64,000 bases of DNA, from NCBI GenBank assembly GCA_052161625.1, contig CP197412.1. One strand, given 5' to 3'. The first letter of the stretch is position 1; each line of letters begins with the position of its first letter. The notes beneath the pieces were generated by a model that was given only the letters and a program-made list of their open reading frames with translations, ran no database searches and was not told the DNA's origin. Positions 42,855 through 52,672 of the stretch are shown here, piece after piece. The stretch comes from JBKCUI01 sp052161625. GTDB taxonomy: Bacteria > Planctomycetota > Planctomycetia > Pirellulales > Pirellulaceae. The position numbers and the translations under genes were made by a program.

Positions 42855-43511
42855 TTAATGGGCTGGCCGAAAGACTTTAAATTCTTTACCGGTCGCATTG
42901 ACTCCTGCTTTGAGCATGAGAAGTCCAATTTTGAGTTTATCCGGCTCTCGCATGCGAACTTCCTCGATGTCCGAGCTGATCGATTGGACTTCCCCGCGCA
43001 CGTAAATGATGCCCCCTCTCATTCCCTTGCCCATTTCCTCGCCGACGTTCCCACCGATCACGATCGATCCGCTTTGCATTCCGAGCCCGCAAAACGAGCC
43101 CGCGTTCCCACGTATGACAACGTCGGCACCTTGCATACCCAACGCGACGCGTGCGCCGGCGTTTCCGTAGACGGAGACAAGCCCCCCTTGACCGAGCGAC
43201 GCCAATCCTGACCCTGCATCGCCATGGACGAATAAGGCGCCAGAATGGATCGAATGGGCCAAGTAGTCACCTGCGTTCCCCTCGATGATTCCTTCAGATT
43301 CTCCGAAGGACATGAAGCAAAAGTCGCCAACGCTTCCTGCGACCTTCAAATGCCCACGCAGCCGATAGCCGCTGAGCAGATAGGGCTGGGCGGTCTTCCC
43401 ATGGATTTCAACCTCATGCTCCTGCTCGCGGTCCAAATTCCGCAACGCATCGCGCGTTGGCTCGGCGCCTTGGGGGGAGATTTCTAAGCGTACGGTTGCA
43501 GGCACGATCAA
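42855..43511 (-). CDS. GXGXG beta-helix protein (GltB C-terminal / FwdC-like)
   Basis: About 218 residues of right-handed beta-helix with repeated GxxGxxxGxxMxxG turns (GSVGDFCFMSFG; GNAGDYLAHSIHSGALFVHG; GNAGSFCGLGMQSGSIVIG; GMRGGIIYVRG). This fold forms the C-terminal domain of glutamate synthase large subunit, GlxC and formylmethanofuran dehydrogenase C. No catalytic partner is adjacent, so it may be a structural or orphan subunit. No ATG exists near the N-terminus; TTG 43511 or GTG 43505 avoids overlap with the upstream esterase gene, though the frame stays open to 43691. Confidence 0.8.
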   Translation of the reverse strand: MIVPATVRLEISPQGAEPTRDALRNLDREQEHEVEIHGKTAQPYLLSGYRLRGHLKVAGSVGDFCFMSFGESEGIIEGNAGDYLAHSIHSGALFVHGDAGSGLASLGQGGLVSVYGNAGARVALGMQGADVVIRGNAGSFCGLGMQSGSIVIGGNVGEEMGKGMRGGIIYVRGEVQSISSDIEEVRMREPDKLKIGLLMLKAGVNATGKEFKVFRPAH

Positions 43512-43561
43512 GGTCTCGGAGGAGCGAATACGAAAGATGGATGAACGGCAATTCGTTTCCG

Positions 43562-46267
43562 CTATTCCAACGTCAAGGGTCGTCGGAGGATTGTGCTTCC
43601 ATTGGTGATGAATAGCCAATTGCCTGTAGGACCACCTAAGGCGCAACTGGTGAGTGGCGCGTCTTGAATCGGCTTGGGCAAGACACCGCACAAGCGTCCA
43701 GTGGGGTCAAAGATTTGAACTCCCAAGTTCGAAGTAACGTAGTAGCGACCGACTCGATCGACAGCCATCCCGTCTCCACCTGTCGCGGGGAGGTAGGGAG
43801 GAGGTTCATTGAATGCAAAGTCTCCCTTGGAATCGATCGGTGCTCGAAGCTCCATGACAGGCATCTTGCTATCGATGTCCCCATTGGCTAACAACCGGTA
43901 CATCCAAACTGTTTTGCCACCATATTCGGAAACGGCGAGCGTTCCTCCATCTGGAGAGACAGCGATTCCGTTGGGGCGATTGATACCCGTATCTGCAATC
44001 GAAACCTTACCGGTGGTCAGTTCGATTTTTGTAATCCGACCTTCCTTTGTTTCGGTGATATACGCGAAGCCATTGGAAGCGATTGCCAAGTCATTGGGTG
44101 TTACCTCGGTTGCGACCACCGAGACTTGCCCATTGGTTGGATCGATGGAAACCAAGCGGTTCTTGGAGCCTTGGCAGCCGTAGAGCTTTCCGTCTGGGGC
44201 GAATTCCAATCCGCTGACTGCTTCCTTGGCAATCAGTTCTTGCTCTCCGTTTCCGCTTCGAACGCGATAGATCGCGGGAGCTCGCATATCGGAGTAGTAA
44301 AAGTTCCCTTGTTGGTCGACGCAGGGAGCGTCGGCGAATCCAAGATCTTTTGCGACCACTTCCCACCCGCGATTGGGATCCAGGAGTTTGAGAAGAGTGA
44401 GGTCACCCTTGAGATCGTCTTTTGTATTCCAATTGGGTTCATGCTTATCTTTGCGCCACAACCATCGGAGCGCGTCGGGAAACAGCATTCCTCCATGGTC
44501 GGCATTGTGGCCGAAGCCCTCTGCCCAATCCAACCGAACATCGTATCCCATGTAGGCCAGTGCAGAGTGCATCAATTTGTTCGAAAGTGGCCAGTTGCCA
44601 AACGGGTTGTCGAGATCGCCACTGGTATCAGCGAGGTAGACGCGAATTGGTTTGGGTTCGGTTTTGCGAATAAGCGAAGGATAGACGTTTCCACCTCGAA
44701 GATTCGTGAAGCTACCGATAGTGGAGAGAACTTTTCGGAATTGGTCAGGGCGTTCCCAAGCCACGGTAAACGAGCAAATGCCGCCGGAGCTGGCGCCGCA
44801 GATCGCACGCATTTCAGGATCCTTGGACAGCGCGTACTTCGCTTCTACCTGAGGGAGAATTTCCGTCAGCAGGAACTGAGCGTAGCGGTCACCCAAACTA
44901 TCGTATTCGTAGCCGCGGTTCGAAGCTCGCCAAGGTGAGTCGGGCTTCGCGCGTCGCGAGTCGTGACCTGGATTGATAAAGACGGCGATCGTGGGTGGCA
45001 TTTCCCCTTTGGCGATCAGATTGTCGAAGACCACTGGAACGCGCCAGCGTCCTTTGGTGTCCATGTAGCTGTGGCCGTCTTGAAAAACCATCACCGCCGA
45101 GGGTACATCCGGTTTGACCTGCGCCGGGACATAAATCGCCCAATCTCGCACCGTGTTTTCGAAAATCTTTGATTCGAACGACGGGAATTTTTCCATGGTT
45201 CCCGTAGGTACTTTGTCGTTGACGACAGCGTCAGGATGGGGCTCCCACTTTGTTTTCTCTGGTGCAGCCGTTGGTTCGTTGGCACCCGTCTCGGTCTTGG
45301 GGGAGATCGACTCCGACCAGAGCCATCGCAGGGCTTCCGGTAGTTCTTTGCCGGCCCAATTTCCGCTATGTCCACCTTCCGTCATTACCAATCGGTGTTC
45401 GTAGCCTGCGAATTGCAAGGCCGCGGCCAAATCTTGATTGGCCAAGGGCCAGTTTCCGAACAGATTATTGAGATCGTCTTTGCCTTCCTGAAGATAGACC
45501 TTGATCGGCTTGGGATTGCGTTTGCTTTTGCGGACCAGGCCTGGGTAGGCCCATCCTCCCCGTATATTGGTGTAACTACCAATGTGGCTGAGAACTTTCC
45601 CAAATTGGTCCGGGCGTTCCCAAGCGACGGTGAAGGCAGCGATGCCTCCCGAAGAGATACCGCCGATGGCCCGCTCCTTGGGATCGTTGCTGACGTTGAG
45701 ATCCTTGAGCGCGACCGGGAGCAACTCGTCGACTAAAAAGCGTGCATATCGATCTCCCATCGAGTCGTATTCAAAGGAACGCGTGCTTCGATCTTTCGCA
45801 TTTGGCAAAGCTCCTTTCACCGTCCCGGGGGACACAAAGACGGCAATCGTGACCGGCATGGCCTTTTGGTGGATCAAATTATCGAAGACGACAGGGACGC
45901 GAAACGGGCCATCGGGATTCGCGTAGTTCTGTCCATCTTGAAAGACCATTAACGCAGCGGCCTTGGATGGGTCGTATTGCTTCGGAATGTAAACGCTGAA
46001 GTCGCGCTGTGTGCCGGGATAAATTTCGCTCGTCTCGAAGACACCTTTCTTCACTTCACCGGCAGGGACGTCTTGTTGCCGCACGCGATCGGGATGTTCC
46101 GACTCTTTCGAGGATTGCGCTAGGACCGGCAACGTTGTGGTGCTGAATCCCCACACCAACATTCCTATCAACCATAGAGTCAGCCCGATGCGATGGAGCA
46201 TCGTTCGGGCCTGGGGATGCGAATGCGGCGCGCGGTGATCGCGATACGAAATGGAGAGGTGATTCAT
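43562..46267 (-). CDS. Secreted protein with two esterase domains and an SMP-30/gluconolactonase domain
   Basis: About 901 residues from ATG 46267 (ATG 46201, MLHRIGLTLWLIGML, is an alternative that begins directly at the signal peptide). The first alpha/beta-hydrolase has nucleophile GISSGG (about residue 200) and the second CGASSGG (about 490), each framed by ERPDQF and by GGHSGNWAG or GFGHNADHGG, His-bearing. They are tandem duplicates resembling enterochelin-esterase/glucuronoyl-esterase relatives. After about 630 the SMP-30 propeller begins (CVDQQGNFYYSD, GLEFAPDGKLYGC, NDLAIASNGFAYITE). Such a three-domain architecture suggests plant- or alga-polymer side-chain removal. Confidence 0.88.
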   Translation of the reverse strand: MNHLSISYRDHRAPHSHPQARTMLHRIGLTLWLIGMLVWGFSTTTLPVLAQSSKESEHPDRVRQQDVPAGEVKKGVFETSEIYPGTQRDFSVYIPKQYDPSKAAALMVFQDGQNYANPDGPFRVPVVFDNLIHQKAMPVTIAVFVSPGTVKGALPNAKDRSTRSFEYDSMGDRYARFLVDELLPVALKDLNVSNDPKERAIGGISSGGIAAFTVAWERPDQFGKVLSHIGSYTNIRGGWAYPGLVRKSKRNPKPIKVYLQEGKDDLNNLFGNWPLANQDLAAALQFAGYEHRLVMTEGGHSGNWAGKELPEALRWLWSESISPKTETGANEPTAAPEKTKWEPHPDAVVNDKVPTGTMEKFPSFESKIFENTVRDWAIYVPAQVKPDVPSAVMVFQDGHSYMDTKGRWRVPVVFDNLIAKGEMPPTIAVFINPGHDSRRAKPDSPWRASNRGYEYDSLGDRYAQFLLTEILPQVEAKYALSKDPEMRAICGASSGGICSFTVAWERPDQFRKVLSTIGSFTNLRGGNVYPSLIRKTEPKPIRVYLADTSGDLDNPFGNWPLSNKLMHSALAYMGYDVRLDWAEGFGHNADHGGMLFPDALRWLWRKDKHEPNWNTKDDLKGDLTLLKLLDPNRGWEVVAKDLGFADAPCVDQQGNFYYSDMRAPAIYRVRSGNGEQELIAKEAVSGLEFAPDGKLYGCQGSKNRLVSIDPTNGQVSVVATEVTPNDLAIASNGFAYITETKEGRITKIELTTGKVSIADTGINRPNGIAVSPDGGTLAVSEYGGKTVWMYRLLANGDIDSKMPVMELRAPIDSKGDFAFNEPPPYLPATGGDGMAVDRVGRYYVTSNLGVQIFDPTGRLCGVLPKPIQDAPLTSCALGGPTGNWLFITNGSTILRRPLTLE

Positions 46268-46530
46268 GGCAGCGACAGGAACGGAGAGAGGATGGATCTC
46301 AGAACGGAATCGGGAGGCTCGCGACGAGAACAATGATTTGAAGCACAGTATACCCTGTTGCATACCATGTTGCTTTCGTGTCGTTGGAGGTGAAGGGCAT
46401 TTTTACGGTCCATCCGGCATTACTGTGTGGCGAAGGCTCTTCACTTTTTTTATCGAGGGCACTGCCCCTCGCACGAAAGCTCCGGTTATCATTGGGGCGT
46501 TCTTCTAAAAGCCCCTGCCCAACGGTTACT

Positions 46531-47625
46531 ATGAGTCAAAGCCATTCCGATTCGCAATCTGTTTCCCATCCAGGTGAATCTGTTCCTATCGCAGCTGCCA
46601 GTGGCGAGCCAGCCCGCGCGGCCGCTTCGCCCAGCCAGCTCGCTTCGCCCGCTCCGATTCCTGCGATCCCGATGACGCCAACGCAAACGCTTTTTGAAGA
46701 GGCGATGGCGGAAATCAGCAAGATTTTCGTAGGGCAAGAGGAGCTTGTAACGGTCTCGCTTGTCGCGTTGTTTTCCGGCGGGCATGTTTTGATCGAAGGG
46801 GTACCGGGGCTTGGAAAGACCCTCTTTGTCCGGACATTGGGGCGAGTCCTCGGTTGTCAGTTCGGCCGGATCCAGTTCACTGCGGATTTGATGCCCTCCG
46901 ATATCACCGGTGCTCCGATATTGGATTTGAAGACCCAGGACTTTCGATTCCGTCCAGGTCCGGTCTTCACGCAGTTCTTGCTGGCGGATGAAATCAACCG
47001 TTCCCCTGCAAAAACGCATGCTGCTCTTCTGGAGATCATGCAAGAGTATCGGGTGACGATCGATGGAGTTAGCCATCCGGTCCCAAGACCCTTCCTAGTC
47101 ATGGCGACTCAAAACCCGATTGAAAGCGAAGGGACTTACTCCCTACCGGAAGCGCAGCTCGATCGGTTCATGTTTAAAGCGATTGTCTCCTACCCCGGAG
47201 AAGCCGAGGAAGCTCGGATTTTGGACCTGCATTCGCGGCAAGTCGATTTAGGAGCGGTACTCCGAGAGGAGGTGCGGCAAGTCACTAACGCGGAGACGAT
47301 TCTCCAGATCATGAAAGCCAACTCCGAAGTTCGCATCGAGCCCAAGCTGCTTGCCTACATCAACCGCATCGTCCGTTCCACCAGGAGTTGGCCGACTTTT
47401 CACATGGGTGCATCGCCGCGAGCAGGGTTGGCGATCGTTCAAGGAGCGAGGACGCTCGCTGCGTTTCGAGGTCGCAATTATGCAGTCCCCGATGATGTGG
47501 TCGAGATCGCTATCCCGGCGTTACGTCATCGCGTGGTGATGAGTGCGGAAGCCGAAGTGGAGGGATTGCTAGTCGATTCCGAACTCAGCTCTCTCTTGCG
47601 CGGAATCGAAGTTCCCAGGTTGTAG
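46531..47625 (+). CDS. MoxR-family AAA+ ATPase
   Basis: A 364-residue MoxR ATPase, a chaperone-like AAA+ usually acting with DUF58/VWA proteins. ATG 46531 begins MSQSHSDSQ; the frame is open to GTG 46378 but lacks coding character. Walker A GVPGLGKT is near 90-97, Walker B LLADEINRSP near 146-155, and the sensor MATQNPIESEGTYSLPEAQLD follows. The N-terminal ~50 residues are Ser/Ala/Pro-rich and atypical. Its stop is five bases before the next gene, an obvious operon. Confidence 0.93.
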   Translation: MSQSHSDSQSVSHPGESVPIAAASGEPARAAASPSQLASPAPIPAIPMTPTQTLFEEAMAEISKIFVGQEELVTVSLVALFSGGHVLIEGVPGLGKTLFVRTLGRVLGCQFGRIQFTADLMPSDITGAPILDLKTQDFRFRPGPVFTQFLLADEINRSPAKTHAALLEIMQEYRVTIDGVSHPVPRPFLVMATQNPIESEGTYSLPEAQLDRFMFKAIVSYPGEAEEARILDLHSRQVDLGAVLREEVRQVTNAETILQIMKANSEVRIEPKLLAYINRIVRSTRSWPTFHMGASPRAGLAIVQGARTLAAFRGRNYAVPDDVVEIAIPALRHRVVMSAEAEVEGLLVDSELSSLLRGIEVPRL

Positions 47626-47630
47626 ATCCC

Positions 47631-49064
47631 GTGGACCAGACAATCGACGCTCAACAACTCTACGACTCTGTCGGTTCCTATTTGTTTTGGGCACCTTGGA
47701 TCGGACTCGCTTTGCTCCTTTTGCCCTTGTTGGTCTTGGCATGGGGCTGGCGAATTTTCCCGACCTTGCGTTGGTTGTGGTTTCTCATCCCCTTGTCCTT
47801 TGCGACTGTTCTGGTCGCGATCGATCCCCTCTATCGCCACTTTATTGTCGTCCTGGATTTAGTTGCGATCGCTTTGGTGGTATTGGATCTGTTGACAATC
47901 ACAAGCCAGAGCGGGATTCGGGTCGAGCGTCAAATGGTACGGAGCGCGTCGCTCGGCGGGACGCATCCCGTGAAATTGCTCGTAGAGAACCGAAGCGATC
48001 GTAGGAAGCGGATCGCGTTGCGAGACGATCTCCCCAGCGAACTCCGAGCGCAGCCGGAAGTCCACCGATTCAGCCTGGATTCTCGAAAGCGAACGGAAAT
48101 CGATTACAAGCTGACACCCAAGCGACGAGGTACCTATCGATTTGAGTTCGTCTACTTTCAGTTGCTGAGTCGATTTGGATTGTGGACGCGCAATCTTCGC
48201 AAACCTCTGCCGGGCGATCTGCATGTTTACCCGGACATGAAACAGTTGACGGAGTACGCGATCCTGGCACGCACCAATCGATTGAGTCTTATCGGAGTCC
48301 GAAAGACACGAAAGGCGGGGCAGGATAACAATTTCGAAAGATTGAGAGATTACACCCAAGACGACAATTACAAACACATCGATTGGAGGTCAACCGCCCG
48401 ACGGAACAAGCTCACTGTCAAGCAATTCCAGACCGACCAAAGCCAGCGCATCGTGTTCTTGGTGGATTGCGGAAGGCTGATGACTGCGGAATATCGAGGC
48501 CTGAGTTTGCTCGACTATGCGCTGAACTCCATGCTGATGCTCAGTTACGTCGCGTTGCACCAGGGCGACTCCGTTGGGTTGATGTGCTTTTCCGATCGGA
48601 TGGAGTCCTACGTGCCCGTTCGTGGGGGAGCGTCGCAAATGAATCGATTGCTTCACGCCAGCTTCGATCGCTTTCCTTCCCTTCTGCAGACCAACTACAA
48701 CGAAGCTTTTCTGCACTTTTCCAAAACGTGTCGGAAACGATCGCTTGTCGTATTGTTGACCAGCGTGATCGACGATGTTTCTGCGGCGCAGATCACAGGT
48801 TATCTCACAACCCTCCGTGGAAAGCACTTGCCGCTACTCTGTTTGCTTCGTGACCGAGCGGTCTTCGAGTACGCCGACAATCCAAATTTGGACGATTCCG
48901 TGTTGTACCGAAGCGCCGCAGCCGCACAGCTACTGATCTGGCGAAACGATGTGATTCAAAAGATTCAGAATGCAGGGATCCTTGCGGTCGATGCGTTCCC
49001 TGATGCTCTCACGTCACCTCTGGTGAATCAGTATCTCGAAGTCAAAGCGAAGCACTTGCTCTAG
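47631..49064 (+). CDS. DUF58-domain membrane protein (MoxR partner)
   Basis: A 477-residue protein with GTG start at 47631. Two or three N-terminal membrane helices (LFWAPWIGLALLLLPLLVLA; LWFLIPLSFATVLVAIDPL) precede a beta-rich region and the DUF58 box IGVRKTRKAGQDNNFERLRD with DDNYKHIDWRSTAR. A VWA-like remainder follows (IVFLVDCGRLMTAEYRG). MoxR-DUF58 pairs are thought to mature or fold envelope proteins. The batA/batB genes usually downstream are absent; the 3' end overlaps rseP by four bases. Confidence 0.92.
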   Translation: MDQTIDAQQLYDSVGSYLFWAPWIGLALLLLPLLVLAWGWRIFPTLRWLWFLIPLSFATVLVAIDPLYRHFIVVLDLVAIALVVLDLLTITSQSGIRVERQMVRSASLGGTHPVKLLVENRSDRRKRIALRDDLPSELRAQPEVHRFSLDSRKRTEIDYKLTPKRRGTYRFEFVYFQLLSRFGLWTRNLRKPLPGDLHVYPDMKQLTEYAILARTNRLSLIGVRKTRKAGQDNNFERLRDYTQDDNYKHIDWRSTARRNKLTVKQFQTDQSQRIVFLVDCGRLMTAEYRGLSLLDYALNSMLMLSYVALHQGDSVGLMCFSDRMESYVPVRGGASQMNRLLHASFDRFPSLLQTNYNEAFLHFSKTCRKRSLVVLLTSVIDDVSAAQITGYLTTLRGKHLPLLCLLRDRAVFEYADNPNLDDSVLYRSAAAAQLLIWRNDVIQKIQNAGILAVDAFPDALTSPLVNQYLEVKAKHLL

Positions 49065-51277
49065 CCTCGATAGAACCGGGAGATGTTGATGTAGTCGTTG
49101 AAGACCACCGCCAGCATCAAGCAGAGCAATCCGAGCACACCCGCTAACCGAAGCTTCCCTTCAAGTTCTTCATCGACAGGTTTCCCTCGGATCGCTTCCG
49201 CGATGAGAAAGACCATGTGACCGCCATCCAGAGCTGGGATGGGTAGGAAATTGATAATGGCCAAGTTCGCGCTGAGGAGCGTCAGGAACATCAGCAAAGG
49301 AGAGATGCCGCGGGACGCCGCATCGGTCGCTTCCATGGCGATCGCTCCGGGACCGCCGACCGCACGGAACGGGAGTTTTCCACGAACGAGAAGTTCTAAA
49401 AACTCGAGAACGTTGCCACCTCGTCGAACAATTTCATGGACCCCCAAACCCATCGCATCTGCGACCGAGTCGACTTGATGCGTCCTCTTGAGCGAGGTGA
49501 ACTGTAGACCGCGATCGGGCCAATGGAGGGTTGGGTGTTTCGCGACGGTGACATTGCATCGATCGACCTTGCCGTCTCGTTCGAAATGAAGCTCTGTCGA
49601 AAGACCCGTGCGCATCATTTGCAAGGTCCCGATCCAATATTGCATGTTTCGGCCGCGGTCAACCAACTGAGCCTTTTTCAGCGATTCCGCCCCAAGGAGA
49701 ACATTCTTAAAGTACTGCAGCTCCTCTTCTGTTTCTGGGCTGAATCGAATTTGCGTGATCACATCGTTGGTCAGAAGTCCGGCTTTTTCTGCAGGCATGC
49801 CAGGTTCGATTCGGCCGATCACATTGCTGACGCCGTAGACGATCCCCGTACCGGGGATTTCCAGTCCGGTGGGACCGAACATGGCATCGGCGAACGGGAC
49901 AGGAAACGCGTCGGGGAGTTGCCATTCGAACTTTTTCTTTTCACCAGTAGCATCTGCGAATTCGAGGGTTGCCGTTTTTCCGAATTTCGAGCTCAGTTTC
50001 AAGAGCAACGCGAATGCGTCGTCGATCGGTTCCCCATCGCACGAGACCAATTTCATTCCTTCATCGATTCCGGCGTGGAAGCCCAATGAGTTTTCACGAA
50101 CGGCGACAACTGGGGTCGGGAGGAATCCTGCTCCAAACGATTTCATGGCGACAGGAGGAGAGGGGACATCGATGGGCTCGCGTTCTTCGCTCTTTTTATC
50201 CTCTGGGTTTTTCAGTCGCATCACATTGAGGGTGACCGTCTCGTTGTGTCTTGGTTCCAGTCGCTTGTCCAATTCATAGCCGAGCGGTTCTGGAGCGTAA
50301 CGGGATACAGGGAGAGTTTCGCCGTTGACACCGACGACGATGTCACCCGGTTGGAGATTGGGCAAGCTCGAGGCTTCGTAACTTGGGTCCTCGGTGTATT
50401 GCTTGGAAACAGGATTCGTTCTCGACAAGGTAGTGATGAATGTCGATCGCATACCGAGACTAAGGATCTGAATACCGCGTGACGGGTCGGAGTGATGGGT
50501 GGTACCGACTACCGAAAATTCTTTGGTTTCCCCATTTCGATCGACTCCGATAGCCACTGGTTTGGAGGCATCGCGAAGACCTGCGAAAACGATGGACTGC
50601 TGCATATCGCGGAAGGAGAGCTCGTCATTTTCGTTCTTGTTGACCTTTACAAATCGATCGCCGGGCTCCAAGCCTGCGTGCCAAGCTGGATCGCCGGGGA
50701 AGACCGTCCCAATTACCGCCGCGTCGTAGGGAACCCCGACGTAGAACGCGATAGCAGCCATGAAGACACCGGTGATCAAGTTCATTACCACACCAGCGCT
50801 AATAATCACCATCCTTGCGTAAACGCTCTTGGCGGCATAGGAGCGTGGATTGAGCTTCGGTGCACCGTCTGGTCCGACGCCTTCGCGGCTTCGGGCTGCT
50901 TCGGCGGCAGAGTTACGAGGGTCGTCGTCCTGCCCCAGCATCTTCACGTAGCCCCCCAACGGGATCACTCCAATTCCGTATTCGGTTTCACCCCACTGGA
51001 AATGAAAAAGCTTCGACGGGAGTTTAATCGGACCGATTTGGAGAGGGGGGTCAAAGCCGACGTAGAACTTGTCGCATTGAACACCAAATGTTTTTGCTGC
51101 CAGGAAGTGTCCAAGCTCGTGAACAAAGATCACAAAGCCTAGTCCGAGGGCGACCAGCATGATGTTGTAAAGGAACGTCCCCCACGACTCGACCAACGTC
51201 GGTTCCGCGGCGAAAATCGGCTGCGTCCAGTTCAGCAGGTGGATGAGGGAGTCGCTGGCAATCAGGAAGTCTGTCAT
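49061..51277 (-). CDS. rseP: RseP-family site-2 protease (M50) with several PDZ domains
   Basis: Intramembrane zinc metalloprotease of 738 residues, against about 450 in Escherichia coli. HELGH at 53-57 within VIFVHELGHFLAAKTFG gives the zinc site, and FLPIPALDGGHMVF near the C-terminus supplies the LDG ligand motif. The extra length is in a large periplasmic insertion with PDZ-like segments (GDPAWHAGLEPGDRFVKV, QPGDIVVGVNGETLP, GLTNDVI-type). It starts three bases after dxr ends and is probably co-transcribed. Substrate is likely an anti-sigma factor or signal-peptide remnant, by family knowledge. Confidence 0.94.
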   Translation of the reverse strand: MTDFLIASDSLIHLLNWTQPIFAAEPTLVESWGTFLYNIMLVALGLGFVIFVHELGHFLAAKTFGVQCDKFYVGFDPPLQIGPIKLPSKLFHFQWGETEYGIGVIPLGGYVKMLGQDDDPRNSAAEAARSREGVGPDGAPKLNPRSYAAKSVYARMVIISAGVVMNLITGVFMAAIAFYVGVPYDAAVIGTVFPGDPAWHAGLEPGDRFVKVNKNENDELSFRDMQQSIVFAGLRDASKPVAIGVDRNGETKEFSVVGTTHHSDPSRGIQILSLGMRSTFITTLSRTNPVSKQYTEDPSYEASSLPNLQPGDIVVGVNGETLPVSRYAPEPLGYELDKRLEPRHNETVTLNVMRLKNPEDKKSEEREPIDVPSPPVAMKSFGAGFLPTPVVAVRENSLGFHAGIDEGMKLVSCDGEPIDDAFALLLKLSSKFGKTATLEFADATGEKKKFEWQLPDAFPVPFADAMFGPTGLEIPGTGIVYGVSNVIGRIEPGMPAEKAGLLTNDVITQIRFSPETEEELQYFKNVLLGAESLKKAQLVDRGRNMQYWIGTLQMMRTGLSTELHFERDGKVDRCNVTVAKHPTLHWPDRGLQFTSLKRTHQVDSVADAMGLGVHEIVRRGGNVLEFLELLVRGKLPFRAVGGPGAIAMEATDAASRGISPLLMFLTLLSANLAIINFLPIPALDGGHMVFLIAEAIRGKPVDEELEGKLRLAGVLGLLCLMLAVVFNDYINISRFYRG

Positions 51278-51280
51278 GAA

Positions 51281-52453
51281 TCAAGTTATCCAACGTTGGA
51301 CTTCGAGCCGGCTCCAGCGATCCAATTCCAGGAGTTCGCTGAGGCTCGGTGAAGGTGAGTAGTGATGATGGTGAAGGATCGATTTACAAATCTTAGCAAT
51401 ATCAGTCAGTCGAATTCTACGTTCTAAGAACAGCTCGACGCAGGCTTCATTGGCGGCATTGAGAACAGCACCGCAGGATCCCCCTCGAGAAGCGACTTCA
51501 AATCCCAATTGCAAGCAGGGATATCGCTCGGGATCGACCGGTTTCCAGCTTAGCTGGCATTCGTTGCTCCAGTCGAACGCAGGGGAGGAAGCAGGGGCTC
51601 GTTGGGGATATGTCAGGGCGTATTGAATGGGGAGTCGCATATCAGGGGGGCTGAGCTGGGCGATTACCGAAGCATCCCGAAACTCAACCATCGAATGGAT
51701 AATGGACTGCGAATGGATCACGACATGGATTTGATCTGGAGTCAAATCGAACAACCATTTGGCTTCGATCACCTCGAGAGCCTTGTTCATCATCGTGGCG
51801 GAATCGACGGTGATCTTTCGGCCCATCTGCCAAGTGGGGTGCATCAAGGCGTCTTCTACGGTCGCCTGCTCCAGTTTATCCAAGGGCCAATCCCGAAGGG
51901 GGCCGCCGCTCGCGGTCAGAATGACTCGCTTCAATTCGTTTGGGGAGCATCGGGTTTGCAAGCACTGAAAGATCGCGCTGTGCTCGCTGTCCACGGGCAA
52001 TACCTCTGCCCCGGTCGCTTTGGCCGTCCCCATGATAAGGGACCCGGCGACGACCAGTGATTCCTTGTTCGCCAGCGCCAAGCGTTTTCCTAATTCGACA
52101 GTTCGCAGAGCGCTTTGCAATCCAGCCACTCCCACGATCGCGGCCACGACCATGTCGATCTCTGGCCGACTGACGATAGCAGTCACCGCATCGGAACCGA
52201 GGAATCGCCGCGTGCTGGGGGAGCGAGGATTGGTCTTGGATTGCCAATCCTTCGATGCGGATGAGTTGCATTGTGTCACTACCGCATAGAGAGGCTGGCT
52301 CTGTTCGATTTGAGATTCGAAAAGGTCCAGTTGGGAGTGGCACGAAATCGCGGCGGTGCGGTGGGTTTCCGGAAGGCGATCCAAGACATCCAACGCAGCC
52401 CGACCGATGCTGCCGGTGGAGCCGAGAACGGCAACATTGCGAATTTGGCCCAC
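51281..52453 (-). CDS. dxr: 1-deoxy-D-xylulose 5-phosphate reductoisomerase
   Basis: Second committed enzyme of the non-mevalonate (MEP) isoprenoid pathway, NADPH-dependent. The 390-residue protein has AVLGSTGSIGRAALDVL at the NADP loop, LALANKESLVVAGSLIM, LPVDSEHSAIFQCL, LTASGGPLRDWPL, HPTWQMGRKITVDSATMMNKALEVIEAKWLF and SQSIIHSMVEFRD. The GTG start at 52453 is used. It is followed directly by rseP, a neighbourhood common to many bacteria, but uppS and cdsA are not adjacent. Confidence 0.97.
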   Translation of the reverse strand: MGQIRNVAVLGSTGSIGRAALDVLDRLPETHRTAAISCHSQLDLFESQIEQSQPLYAVVTQCNSSASKDWQSKTNPRSPSTRRFLGSDAVTAIVSRPEIDMVVAAIVGVAGLQSALRTVELGKRLALANKESLVVAGSLIMGTAKATGAEVLPVDSEHSAIFQCLQTRCSPNELKRVILTASGGPLRDWPLDKLEQATVEDALMHPTWQMGRKITVDSATMMNKALEVIEAKWLFDLTPDQIHVVIHSQSIIHSMVEFRDASVIAQLSPPDMRLPIQYALTYPQRAPASSPAFDWSNECQLSWKPVDPERYPCLQLGFEVASRGGSCGAVLNAANEACVELFLERRIRLTDIAKICKSILHHHHYSPSPSLSELLELDRWSRLEVQRWIT

Positions 52454-52672
52454 CGCAAACTACTCCATTTATCGGGAGTCCATCCCTCGAACGCACAATC
52501 AGCAGAGTCGTTTTATCCGTCGCAAAACGTTCCCGCCAATGGATTTAACGCTCGGATTCTAGGGAGAAGTCAGGAAAACCTCAACGCCAAACCCTGCCCA
52601 GACCTACCCCGCGGCGCATAATTACTCCGTTTCCTAACCGCGCCATCCCGTACTCCATCTCAGATCCTTCGC

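Noticed and set aside
43512..43691. 60-codon N-terminal extension of the GXGXG protein
   Set aside because: Overlaps the end of the upstream esterase gene on the same strand and lacks the beta-helix pattern.
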